From: Oxytricha trifallax
Taxonomy: Eukaryota > Ciliophora > Spirotrichea > Sporadotrichida > Oxytrichidae
Length of the DNA stretch: 64,000 nucleotides
Direction of reading: 5' to 3'
Assembly (NCBI GenBank): GCA_000711775.1
Contig: ARYC01000096.1
Location: forward strand, 1-64,000
Positions 35,390 to 46,991 of this stretch are shown piece after piece. The notes below the pieces were generated by a model, which saw only the letters and a program-made list of their open reading frames with translations, was not told the origin of the DNA and made no database searches. How positions within the stretch are numbered: the first letter of the stretch is position 1; each line of letters starts with the position of its first letter. Made by a program: the position numbers and the translations under genes.

Positions 35390-37111
35390 TTATTAAATTA
35401 GGAAGCAGCTTGTCAAATACTCAGTTCCCATACAAAAGCAAGATTTCTCTTGGATTAAAATGTGTATTTCATACTTTCTTAATGGACTCCCTTTCTTTTT
35501 TAATTGTTCAGCCGAATTTATAATGAAACCAATAAACTGGAGTAAATTGTGCACTGTCTTCTCTGAAATATAAGGGTACATAATGACGAGAATTGAAATG
35601 GTAGTATTCTTTGAAATGATTTTCCTTTCAATTTTCATAAATATGTTCATTCTATATTATTGTAAACTTAATTCAACAAACACAATTGATTTTTTAATCT
35701 AAGAAAGTTCTTTGAGAGATAGTTTTTTTATAATTTTGAAGCTTCAGCCTATTTTTTTGGCTATTATTACAAACATTGTTAGACAAGTGGCAGTCATTAA
35801 TTCCATTTATTAATTTAGTTTTCTAAAACTAATCTTTTAATATTTAAGGTTAAATTCTTGAACAGTTATTGATTAGAATAAATTTGGGCTATAACTTTTA
35901 TTCAGAGCTCAAGAATTTTTAATTTTGCCAGTAAAACTTCATGCTTCTGGTATTATTTGTATAACAATAATGATTGAATTATACTGATAAAATTAAAGCA
36001 TGTTTATAATTTTAGTAGCTAATCCCGAAGTCGTTTGTACTGTAAATTTATAAGTAAATCTCAGTTTTGATTGTTTATTTTTATCATCTTTTACGTTTTA
36101 AGCCAATTTATAAGTAAGACTTAAAATTGAAATCGCGTATGCTTAATTTTTATATTTATAGTCAAAATTTGTTTGCCTTGAAACATTGAGTTTTTACTAA
36201 ATTTAAAACTCTCTATGGTTTGCTTAATTATGATTTCTTTATTGAATTAAAAGGCTAAAAAGATCTCTGCACCGCTTTATTATATTCCTAATGGCAAAAA
36301 ATTCCAAAAAATATCCATTTTGATTTTTCTTTTATTATTTTGAGTGGAGCCTGTTGGGTAATATATTATTCTCAGAATAAATACTCAACTTTATTGCGCT
36401 TGAATAAAAATTAAGTCTAATCATTCAGATTTCTGCGATTTTAAAAAAGGCTTGATTTTTTCTTTAAGGATATTAAGATATACATTTTAATTTGATTCTT
36501 TTTCTCTAGAAGGTTTTCAATAACATTCTTAATTCTAATTATCTTTAATCTTATTTTGATCATTCTGGCTTTACCTATAAAAAAGTAAAAGATTTTTAAA
36601 AAAATCTCCCTTAGAGCCCGGATGAGCTCCTCACAGATGCACGGGGAATTTTAATTATACATTACCTATTATATTGATTGAATCTTAGCTCAAATTCCCT
36701 GAGTAATTGCTCTATTTTTCAATCTTTTTGTTTTACTTTTTAATTTAATTACTTTAGAAATTAAGATTTCAATGACTTAAAACAAATAGTTTGAATATTT
36801 ACCTGAAATCAATTGAATGTTTAACAAACAAGTAAGGCTACCTATTTAAACTATTTTGATTTGTAAGTTTTATAATTTGTCGAGTATAAAAATTATTTGC
36901 GAATAAAATTAAAAACTCGTTTAAAGTTTTTCTAGTTAAATTACTTCAAAGTATATTATATGAACTTGACAAAATCCGAATATTTGTTGATCAAGTTAAA
37001 TAAACTAATAATCACTTACAAGTAAATTAAATACTTTCTTACAGGAAAAATACTTTTATATAATTATATACCCAGAACTTTTCTTACTATAATTAATAAT
37101 ACTATTTTCTT
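35390..37111. other. AT-rich spacer
   Basis: No supported gene. A frame at 35393-35650 is open on both strands without recognisable features and could be the decayed end of the transposon. A short GC-richer patch at 36605-36650 has no identified role. No clear terminal inverted repeat for the transposase gene was found here. Confidence 0.4.
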
Positions 37112-38951
37112 ATGAATTCGTAACCTGCAATTAATCCTTTAAATTTTGAACTAAGCAAGGAGATACCTCATTAAATATACTGCTACTCCAGCTATTTTCC
37201 AACCACTTAATAAAATAATTAATTTTGGAGCTATGAGACAAATTACTGGTATGCATCTGGGGACCAGAATTCCTGGAATTATTACTATTAGTATTAAGGT
37301 TTAAATTATATATAGCCAGATTGTAATTTCCAAAATTATTAAAGTTAACAATAACAAGCCTATAATTAATACTTGTAAAGCATTAATATTACACCTCCCT
37401 TATAAAATCAATAAACAGAGTCATAGTTCTCAAGTTCAACTTATTAAGATATTAATATTATTTATTATAGTCAAAAACCTAGTCCTCAAAATTCAGAAAT
37501 CAATTCATCTAGATAATTCAGTTAAATCAATTTAAGCGATTATTATAAAAGGTTGAGGAAACATTAAGAAATAACACTGGAATAAATAGATAATTTAGAG
37601 TTTTCTTTTAATAACTTTAAAGACTTTAAGTAATGGTTTTAGGATCAAATTATTAGTAAGTTAGGAAGTATGGAAAATTATTCCAACTTAACCAACGAAT
37701 GAATAAATACCAGAAACGTTAAAAAATAAAGCAGATGTTAAAGAAAATAATAATTTTTTAAAAAAAAGTAACTATGGAATCAAAGTAAATTGCTTGGCAA
37801 ACGATACAATTCTGATTATTCGAACGAAATTGCTAATATTAATTAAGAGTTAGAGCAAACAAAAAGATAAATCATAGATTTAAAAGTTTAATACTCTAAA
37901 GATATTTAGATTTTAAAATAAAAAAACTAATAACTACTTGCTAAACTTGAAAATATGGAATAATTATACACTCACTCAGAAGAATTAATGATTTAAATTT
38001 TAATTTTAGAAAAATAATGGGAAAAATAATTAATGGAAAAATTGTAATTTTAAAGAATCTAGAAAGGAAGAACATGGTGAAATAATACATTATTCTTCTT
38101 AAACACCAAAGATTGCTGCAAGAGATTACCTTCCAAATACACTCTAAGTCGTAAAATCTGAATAAGATGATTAACAGCAATAGTCTGAATAAAATTGATA
38201 TGAATTTATGTTCTTCGAATGGGGATTCAGACAAATTAGAGGTATAGCAATTTAATATCAAGGAGATATATAAAACAAAGAATTATGGAATTAAGTCTTG
38301 GTGGATAATATTGAAAGTTTCATTGGAAACAGATTTGGTGTAATTCTGACTCACGCTCTATGTGATAGTACAGCTCTAAAATTAAATTATAATACTCTAA
38401 AGGATGGTCAAATAATGAATAGCATTCCACTTGAAGCATTACAGTAAGATGGGTATTTATTTATGTGGATCACAAATAAAAAACTGGAAGTCGCCTTAAA
38501 ATATCTTGAAGATCACAACTACGAAAGAATTGAAATTATAACTTGGGTAAAAATGAGAAAAGATGGACTCTTAAGAAATAATATAGGTTACTATTTAATA
38601 CACTTTACCGAATTTTGCTTAGTAGCTAAAAAGAAAGGTTCATTTCATAATTTAAGAATGATTTCACACACTCACAATGCTCCAAATATAATAGTTGAAC
38701 CAGTAAGATAAGGATCTAGAAAACCAGACTAACTTTACGATATTATTGAGACAATGGTTCCTCTTGGCAAGTATTTAAAAATTTCTGGAAGATCTCATAA
38801 CCAGCGAAAAGAATGGACAACAATAGGTAACGAATCAATCAGAAAATTAATTAAAAGAATAAAAGATAGGAATAAGATAAAAAAACCATCTTCTTTCACA
38901 AAGATAGGTAATCTACTCTTTAGAATGATCTCCACATACTTAAATATTTGA
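37112..38951 (+). CDS. MT-A70 family protein with changed catalytic motif
   Basis: MT-A70 enzymes methylate N6 of adenine in RNA or, in ciliates, DNA. The N-terminus from ATG 37112 is a Tyr/Gln/Asn-rich prion-like stretch (WNYYYQYQGLNYIQPDC), then a coiled coil (ANINQELEQTKRQIIDLKV), then the MT-A70 core: VDNIESFIGNRFGVIL, LNYNTLKDGQIMNSIPLEAL, DGYLFMWITNKKLEVALKYL, IEIITWVKMRKDG, FTEFCLVAKKKGSF, EPVRQGSRKPDQLYDIIE, GRSHNQRKEWTTIGNES, to TGA 38949. Where DPPW is expected the sequence reads HALC, so the catalytic motif is missing. Three frame changes occur before the core. It may be a non-catalytic partner (MTA9-like) or a decayed copy. Confidence 0.75.
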
Positions 38952-39069
38952 TTTCGATTAAAATTATACTTAATTCAATTTTGTTTAAAATTCATTCTTG
39001 GGGTTTTAAAAGCAATACAATTTCTACAGAAAAAATAGACCTTAAAAGAAAATAAAACCATGGACAGCT

Positions 39070-39720
39070 TAAAGCTAGACTCATGAATAAGAAGATTTTT
39101 CAGAAAACAATTGAAGTCCCATCCAAAATAGAACAAATTAACGACTAATTATTTTTAAGAATTTAACTTACTTACAAACTAGAGATGCCCTTAAAAGGAT
39201 CCATAATTAGAAGATCCTGTATAAGAAGTAAAAGCACTTAAAGATTTGGAATTAAATAAGAAAATTTTGAGGCTTCAAAATCGGCATGTATGAGAGAAAG
39301 TCAGCCGCTCCTCCACTTTCTCATAATTTTTAATTCAAGGGGTTTAAGCTTAATCTGATGAAAGAGTTGAAGAACACAATAAAAAGAAAATGGGAAGATA
39401 AGATTAGGAAGAGAAATAAGAATTCAAAGCTAGGGAGATGCCTAGGTTCCCAATGCCACATTCTCCTTAGAAGTATGTTATAAGTTCAAATAATATCACT
39501 TTCAAAGGTAAATTAAATTCTTATCTAGTTCCAAATTTAGAATTCAGCCTTCAAATTTATAGAAGAGTACTATAATTTAAAGAAAGAAAATCATGCCCAC
39601 CACCTATTAAGAAAAACAATGTTCATTCTAAACCAATCCAGGATTTCCAAAAAAGTAAGATCAAATCAACTCTGATTAATCAAATGCTAAATGTCTTTTG
39701 TAATATTTATTTTTAAATTC
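39070..39720 (+). CDS. Possible TPX2-like microtubule-associated protein
   Basis: Two overlapping open frames. The first starts RLMNKKIFQKTIEVPSKIE; the second holds DERVEEHNKKKMGRQDQEEK and FKAREMPRFPMPHSP, reminiscent of TPX2-type repeats (basic coiled coil followed by FKA-x-PxPxF). It continues NNITFKGKLNSYLVPNLEF and KIKSTLINQMLNVFC. Just downstream of the MT-A70 gene on the same strand. The family call rests on one short motif. Confidence 0.4.
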
Positions 39721-39823
39721 TAATTATTATTTTAAGAAGTCAAAATAAAATAAAAGGAAATAAGAATTGTGGCAAGGAAAATAAAAAAGAAATTATTGAT
39801 AAAGTATCAAATAAAAAGGTAAA

Positions 39824-41259
39824 ATGAGATAATTTCAAAAATCATTTGAAAACTTTTTAAATTAAGAAACACAGAATGGGTATACTGAGCAAAATACAAT
39901 GGGATATCATAAAAAAGACATTGAAAACAAAGATTTCTCAACTCTAACACAATACAAAATTCAGTTAATAAAAATAAATAAGTAACAATGGGGAATATAA
40001 ATTCTTGAGATAATAACCTTTGTAGTCTGGAACATCATTAGAAAATGCCATCAATTAACCATGAATTACAGATACAACTCACTAAGACCTAGTATAAGGA
40101 AGAAAATTCATGTGACATCGTACATATATGGACCTTATAACTCATGCTTTTCCTAAGACTTCTTCCCCAGCTTTGAACTCATTCAACAACAAAAAACTAA
40201 AGAAATAATAAATAACAAAGAAAATTATTTATACCGAAAACGAAGAAGACTGGAGCTCAGTTGAGGAAAAAGAAGACTTCAACCTCTTCAATGAATCCAG
40301 CTACTACTCAGAAAGTTCTGAAGGCACAATCTTGTCAAAATTAGATGACTCAATACCATCACTACCAAATGTAAAGGAAATTTAAAACACGTGGCAAAAT
40401 ACGCTTTTTAACAATGACGTCAAATAAGTCACGAGTCAAAATTAGTACTAAATATAGGACCTCATAAATTAAGGTTTAGTACTAAATATGGTTCTAATTA
40501 ATACTACTAAAAATAAAATTAATAATTATTATTAATATTAATAAGATGAAGGATCGAACACACACACACATGCACACAATGGAAAGCAAAGAAGAGCATA
40601 ACTCCAAGATAGATTTTACACGAGAGAGTCTTGTCTCACTCAGCATAATAGACTCAACACTACATGACCCTATAAAAACTATCTCCATCGTAATTACTGG
40701 AATTTACTAAAAGCTAGAAACAAATTTACTACAAATGATAGTAGGTTTAGACGATGGCTCACTACAAGCTTACATAAAACAAAAATCAGGTAACATGATT
40801 GACATCTCGGAAGGAACAATAGAATAATTAAACTGTTTAATCTCTGCCTCCTCAAAACTATAACTGCAAACGATAAAGCCTGCATCACAATCTTTTCAGA
40901 CTACCATGACCACCTAAACAAAGTGGAACTTCACATAAAATGTCTCTAAAAACATGCTTACTTTATCAAATCTAATCTCATCAAAATGATTATAATAAGG
41001 ATGAAAGGATAAATAAGAAAAAACAACTCTAATTTTTCGTTAATGTATGATACTTTTACCACTTGTTCAAGTTCAAAGAATACGGAAACAATAACTAAAT
41101 CATCTCTCAGAAGAAGAGAGGAAAAAAAGGTGGGAAAAGAGGGAATTTCAGAAAGAAAAGATAAAACAAGAGAAAAGGTACTCAGTATACGAAGGAAACA
41201 AAAGATTTCTAAAAGAAAAGGGCTTGACCCTCAAATATTACCAAATATAATCGATTGAG
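39824..41259 (+). CDS. Host locus of three successive open frames, unknown
   Basis: From ATG 39824: MRQFQKSFENFLNQETQNG and PSIRKKIHVTSYIYGPYNS; then, in another frame, an acidic stretch (EEDWSSVEEKEDFNLFNES, SKLDDSIPSLPNVKEI); then from about 40579 MESKEEHNSKIDFTRESL and LLQMIVGLDDGSLQAYIK, a one-base frame change near 40865, and a basic tail (SLRRREEKKVGKEG, KQKISKRKGLDPQ) to TGA 41257. It could be one gene with indels or two genes. No domain recognised. Confidence 0.45.
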
Positions 41260-41447
41260 GGTCCCAGAGACCTCAATATGATATAATTATTATTATTATT
41301 TCAAAAATCAAATAAATTCTTTTTATTTTAACTGTATTGTATTAGTTACTTACTAATTTTAATTACTTATAGAAGGCAAATACTGTATACACTTATAAGT
41401 AAAGTCAGCAAAGGCTAAATTGGTCACTTGCTGTATTGAGATTTCTT

Positions 41448-41890
41448 TCAGAATTGATTAGGTTCTTCTACTTCTGGCTACTCTGGTTCTTGGGATCTTA
41501 ACTCCGAGAGCTTTCTCATTTCTGTTGATGATACTGACTTGTATGCTGCTTCACCTGATTCAACATCAACGATTGTTCCAGTCTTCTCATTGACGGACTA
41601 AGCAAGTTGAGTCATCTCCTTCTCTAATCTAACCTTTTGGCCTGTCTTAGCACAATCCAGTGTGATCTTCTCGTACTTTATTTCTACCTCGTCATCATCT
41701 CACAAATAGTCGAAATTTGCGATGACACTAGCTTGCTTATTTGTAGATTGACAATCATGAGCAGCACCAATCTGTTTAACTGGACCAGCTCTCAAATAAT
41801 TTCATGAAGCACACCGTAGGAGATATCGTCGTTATCTTGCTTTGGTTTCTTTTGATTCTTGGACTTTGCCTTGACTTCGCTCCACTTCAT
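41448..41890 (-). CDS. Small acidic host protein, unknown
   Basis: ATG 41890: MKWSEVKAKSKNQKKPKQD, then a frame change and RAGPVKQIGAAHDCQSTN and ASVIANFDYL, then EVEIKYEKITLDCAKTGQK and VNEKTGTIVDVESGEAAY, to TGA 41448. GC content is a little higher than in its surroundings. Two in-phase interruptions look like single-base changes. Function unknown. Confidence 0.5.
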
Positions 41891-42124
41891 TTATTAATTT
41901 ATGAATTAAAATCAATTCGTAATTAATACATTACAGCAAAAATAATAAAGAATTTATTTCTTTTTGTTCGATAATTTAACAATAATATACTAATATTGAC
42001 TTTGAGTGAGCATATTTCAAAAAATTATTATGGTGATAAAATTTACCAAAATTTATTAACTCATAATTATTCAAAATAAATATTTTTGGTTATAATTTTA
42101 GTTACATCAACAAATGATTTAAAA

Positions 42125-43598
42125 TCAAGAATCTTAATTATAGTATTTTAAACTTTCAAAAGTTTTAAAGGAAATCATTTTAAAAGAATTTTATTAAGCT
42201 AATTGTTTGTTCATTTTTTTAACTTTTCTCTCAGCCTTTAATAACTTATGTTTTATATCATCGAATTCTTTGACATCAATACTTTCAAAATCATCTTATT
42301 GTTTGTTGGGACTTAAAGTATATAATTTCTTTTGACTCAATTAAATCAAATTAATGATAGGAGCTGATGTATCCCTGCCATGCCCATTAGTTAAAGTTTA
42401 AGTTTTTCTAACTTTTAAAGCTGAGTTTGAATTGTGGGAATTAAATGGACTGTTTTAGGTAGATTAAGTAGTCGTTTACTTCTTCAGGTCATTGCCTGAG
42501 AATTTAAAGCACTAAATTTCGAAGAATCTTTTTAAACTACTAATCTTGCAAGTTAAAGTTGAACGACTCTGATATGTAATACATGGAGTTATCTCTAGCT
42601 TTAACTCTATCATAGCCTACCCGTTTTATCACTAAAAAAAACATTTTATTGAAGTAAATCTTACTTATTTTTACATGTCCTAAAAGGTCATAGCACTTAT
42701 GAGTATCTTTCATGTAAGATGGCATTTACTATTAATTAGCTGATCTTTTCCTTTCATGTAAAACTTAATGTCTACCTATATGTTTATCAAATTGCACATC
42801 TAAAAGTAAAACTAGTAAATATTATTGAATGAATTACGATCAACATCAAGTTTAGCATGAACATTTGAGAAGTTCGGATTGTAGTCTCCACAGTTATAAA
42901 ATGTTTGCTTTATCTAGTTTAGTAATGTTTTCTTTGGCGATTCTCTGCTCCATTCACTTTGAGGAATACTTTTAAAAGAAGAAGCAACTGTTTAATTTAT
43001 ATTTATCATTGCGGTGTCAGTTTAGTTTGACATGCATCTCTTTAAATGTTGTTTATTAGAAGGACTTCCATATGTACTAAGATTAAGATTAAGAGCTGAT
43101 TGATTTTTGTCATATTAGTTAATTGCTGATTGTCTGATGTCATTCATGACAAATTTTTGATAAGACTTTTAAGCTTCAGGTGATATCACTCCTCCAGCTA
43201 CGCTGAATGATGTGGTATTAAAGCTGATTCCATTCTACTTCTTGACTTTTAAGATATAGAAGTCATAGATCTAACTTAAGAATTTTTAAGAAAAGATTAA
43301 TAAAAATAAATTTTGTACCATTAAATTATCATTTTTGACTTCACTTTTCATTCTGTTATTATATGATCTTTCTTGGCATTTAGATAGCTTTCATTTTCTG
43401 AATTTTATTTATTAAGAATAAAACTCATTTCATAATCCATATATTTGTTCCTGTTTATTGCTCTGACCAATAAATTATATAGAATATTAACTTGCATATA
43501 CTATCATCATATCTAGATACATGATTAGCAGTAGAGGTATGGCTTCTTTTAGATTTACTCTTTGTGATTATTTATCTCAATTCCGTTCTCTAATTCAT
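42125..43598 (-). CDS. Ser/Asn-rich host gene, unknown
   Basis: ATG 43598 (MNQRTELRQIITKSKSKRS), frame changes near 43420-43370, then a long open stretch 43370-42715 (GISFNTTSFSVAGGVISPEA, SEWSRESPKKTLLNQIKQT, CGDYNPNFSNVHAKLDVD). One A appears missing near 42725, after which MPSYMKDTHKCYDLLGHVK, RVGYDRVKARDNSMYYIS and TPINLIQ-like tail blocks lead to DVKEFDDIKHKLLKAE, a coiled coil, and TGA 42125. About 460 codons in all. No domain recognised. Confidence 0.6.
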
Positions 43599-43853
43599 TG
43601 AATTATGCTTGAGTCAATGGATTATTTCCAAATTTATTTTAAGTTTTCCATTCTTTGTTTGTATGTTACAGTGTTAGTTCCCTTATTTACTATAATTTTA
43701 ATGTTATCATCATTCTCTACTTTAGCGGGCATTCTTTATTGTCAATCATATAATATCTTCAATATTTTAAATATAATCATGATTTTTTTAATTTATTTGT
43801 AAATACATTACTTTTTAGGCTAATGTTTCTTTCGGGGCATAATTCCATAATTT

Positions 43854-45070
43854 TCAGGATTTATGGAATATTTTTTTGAGTTTAAAATTTTATCTGCTAG
43901 AATTAAGGGTTGTAATGACCTATTGGTGGCCCCAAACTAGAATTTTACTGTGATACGATATTTTCTACTTTCCAGAAACTTGAAATGCATAACTCTCTTT
44001 CTTACTCAGTTAAAGGTTCAGTGAACTTTTCTCAGATAAGTATAATTAGCTGTTTTCTTAGCCATTTAAAGAGCGAAATAATAAACTAAAAAAAGACTGA
44101 TTAACTAGATAAAAAAGTTTGACATTATAGAATGGTAAATGATAATTTAAAATGTCAGTATTCCCTAAATATACTTACTTCTTATTGAATCTATTGCTTG
44201 CATTCATTTAGTTGATTGTATTTAAATATTTTTAAGCATATTATTGTCCCTACTTAGCCTTGAATTCTTCACCCTGTCTCTTTTTCTTTACCTCAACATA
44301 TAGAATTTTATCTGCTAATTACTCTACTGATGTCTTTGTCGTGCCTCTTTCATGCTATTATTTTCTCCCTGTTTCTTACTAATAGATACCTTTAACTTCA
44401 AATTTCTTCTGGATTCATAAAATATTAATTATCCAAATAAAAGAATCGGGGGGAGGAAGTTTCCTGCCCCCAGACAATTTCCTGCCCCAAAAGGTAGTTT
44501 CCTGCCCCCAACATTAAATTTTATGTTTTTTGCAATAAATTTAATAGAAACAAATAAATTTCAATTTCAATAACCATAACCATGTACTATACAACATTTA
44601 TTATTATATAATTTTCAAGGTACATAATTATTCTTTATCAAATTATATATTACTGACAAGACTAAAATAAGTGTTTTTTTTTAAATTAATTAATGTAATT
44701 TTCATTAAATTTTAAATTGATTATCAAGGTAGAAATGATATTTGAAGCTAAATTAAAAAAAAAACTACATCATAATTGATGATTAAAATTCTTTGAAAAT
44801 TATAAAAATTAGATATTTTTATGTATGGGGCAGGAAACTACCTTTTTGGGGGCAGGAAACTTCCCCCCTTGGGTGCATATAAACTTTTGGGGCAGGAAAC
44901 TTCCCCCCCCCAAAGAATCTATTACAAACTACTATATTATTAAATTAAGAAAGTTTTATTTAGAGGGTTCTTAGTCAGCACAAATAATTATTGATGGTTG
45001 ATTTTCCCCTTCTAGAATACATAGGAGTACCTTAGTCAAACTTGGCAGTGAAGCCTGAGTCAATTATCAT
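43854..45070 (-). CDS. Host gene of two MDSs with pointer AAAT, unknown
   Basis: First MDS from ATG 45070: MIIDSGFTAKFDQGTPMYSR. Second MDS from about 44405 to TGA 43854: FEVKGIYQQETGRKQQHERG, LADKILYVEVKKKRQGEEF, VNQSFFSLLFRSLNGQENS, ILVWGHQQVITTLNSSRQ. The MDSs share AAAT (minus strand) at 45004-45001 and 44405-44402. Joining on one copy gives SRRGK-FEVKGIYQQ in frame, which supports the junction. About 207 codons. The IES holds an inverted-repeat element. Family unknown. Confidence 0.65.
44402..45000. other. IES of about 599 bp, pointer AAAT
   Basis: Interval between the two ATTT (plus strand) pointer copies at 44402 and 45001. Its excision restores one frame of the minus-strand gene 43854-45070. 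Most of it is an inverted-repeat element (44448-44911) with an 8-base target duplication, so the IES is or contains a transposed element. Confidence 0.65.
44448..44911. mobile_element. Inverted-repeat element with G/C-run ends, inside an IES
   Basis: Left arm GGGGGGAGGAAGTTTCCTGC, then two more GTTTCCTGCCCC repeats. The right arm is the inverse and ends in ten C. Flanked by AAAGAATC at 44440-44447 and 44912-44919, a clean 8-base duplication. Middle AT-rich, no ORF. End sequence shared with the element at 12658-13152. Non-autonomous. Confidence 0.85.
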
Positions 45071-45417
45071 ATTTATTTTAAAAGCGAAATAATATAAAAA
45101 TAAAAAAACACATTAAACTTAAATCCTTAATGAGTAATAAAAAAATGTCCTGATCTCTTGGCACGCTAATTAAACAATGCTTATAGTCTTTTTTAATTCA
45201 TTTAAAAAGGTAATAATGGATTATTTGATAATAAATTCAAAATATTTTTTTCAATATAATGAAAGCCATGTATTTAAATTTAAGTAAATGATTTAATAAA
45301 TCGAAGAAAATATTTAAAATAGGAAACAAATATTATTTGTTAACTCATCTTTATAAAATCATATAATAATAATTTAAGTAATCTTTTGAAATCAAAAAAT
45401 AGTTTAGCTTTTACATT

Positions 45418-46769
45418 AGTTATCAAATGGTAGATAAAATGGCTGTGAGTACGCTGTGAACTCTTTACCTTAGCAAGAGACTATCAAAAATATACAGTCT
45501 TACATCCTCACAGAATTTAGAAATTATATTCTCAAAAACAAAAATGCTAAACTTAAGTATCATATCAAACTAACAATAGTAAGCTAAATAGTTTAGTTTA
45601 TAAAGTAAAGGAAGTTACTATAAATAGCTGACTTAGGATGTGCAGACAGAAAGAATGATGCTAAATTTATTTTAAACTAGTTAATAAAGTAACAAGAGAA
45701 GAACTTTCTAAAGATTTCCAAATTAGCATATTCATGAACGACTTGCCTTCTACTAGTGCCTCTACTATAATTAAGAACGCATAATAAGATATTCATGATC
45801 AGAACGTGTATTTTTAAGAAATGCTTAAGTCCTATTTTGAGAAAATATTTCCAGAAAGATAAATTGACGAGTTCCTATGCCTCACTACAATTCCTTGGCT
45901 TGATAAAGGCACCCTGTCCCTATTTATGAGTGCGTAGACGACTATAGCATTAAGAACTACTATCATGTTGATGAAGCTCATAAAAGTTACATAAACAGCA
46001 AAATTTACTAGTACTAAGAGTAATCATTACAGAGATATTTAAAACTTAGAGAAAAATAACTTACTTAAGGAGGAATGATTTTCATTGGGAATTTATTATA
46101 TATTCTTTTATAATTTACAAGTTAGAAGCGAATAAGGAAATCCTAATAGTCTTTGCATGTGTCCTCTTAGCTTAGAAAAATTCTAAGACAGATCATTGTT
46201 GAATCAAAAATTATATTATTTATAAATGATGATTTCAGTAGTAAAAAAAAAGAATTTGAACATAGCTCAAAGATAAAAAGGAAATTTTAAGCATGCTAAG
46301 TTTTATTTTATTTTACTTATGCTCATGAGACAGATATAAGACCTTAATGAATTCTTAAAGCCAAACTTGTTAGACGAAGTAGTCTTTGATGAACCAATTA
46401 ATCATGAATTAAAATTGAAAAAATAGATGCTGACCAATATGGTAAAATTGCTGCGAATCAATTAAAAACACCAACTTACAATGCCTACAAAGGAATATTC
46501 ATATTATATATTTAATTTTAATTTGAATACTGGTAGAAAGTGGAATTGATGAGAAACAAGCTTCAAAAATACTCACTAAATATTTCGAATAAGTTGCTGA
46601 TTTTATAACTTAAAACTATGAGAAAATGCCTAAGCAGATATCAGCTGTTATTTGTAATTTAGAAAGAAAAAATATTAATAAATAGTAAGAGTAATATTAG
46701 GAGGAAAAACAGATAAAGCAATCATCATATGTAAAGCATCAATAAGTGCTTGGAGACTTGATGGATTGA
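45418..46769 (+). CDS. SABATH-type SAM-dependent carboxyl methyltransferase, copy 1
   Basis: The SABATH family (salicylate/jasmonate-type carboxyl methyltransferases) is mostly known from plants. Here: GCEYAVNSLPQQETIKNIQ (family start pattern), QIADLGCADRKNDAKFIL (SAM-binding LGC), then after a one-base frame change SKDFQISIFMNDLPSTSAST (FLNDLP motif), MLKSYFEKIFPER (SFY..LFP), LTTIPWLDKG (SLHWL). Later blocks: QLTQGGMIFIGNLLYIL, DLNEFLKPNLLDEVVFDEP and ASKILTKYFEQVADFITQNY, to TGA 46767. Several frame changes suggest small IESs or decay. The start codon is not evident. Confidence 0.65.
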
Positions 46770-46991
46770 TATAATAATAAGAACTATAGAATATTATATA
46801 AACAAGAATTTAGATTTAATTATTTTACATATATTAATAATAATAATTATTAATCATAAGAGTAGTTAAAATAGAAGCAATTCCTGTAAATATAAATTGA
46901 TAATCCAATTATTATTTTTATTATCACTTAACAATATTTTTTTTTCAAACTATTCTAACTTTCTTAATAACCAACTTCAGTTCAATACAAA

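Noticed and set aside
36605-36650. GC-richer patch with GATGAG and GCCCGG, considered as a tRNA or snoRNA
   Set aside because: No cloverleaf arms, no C/D or H/ACA box arrangement could be fitted.
40494-40888. Two minus-strand hydrophobic frames
   Set aside because: They overlap the better supported plus-strand blocks and show no start context or motif.
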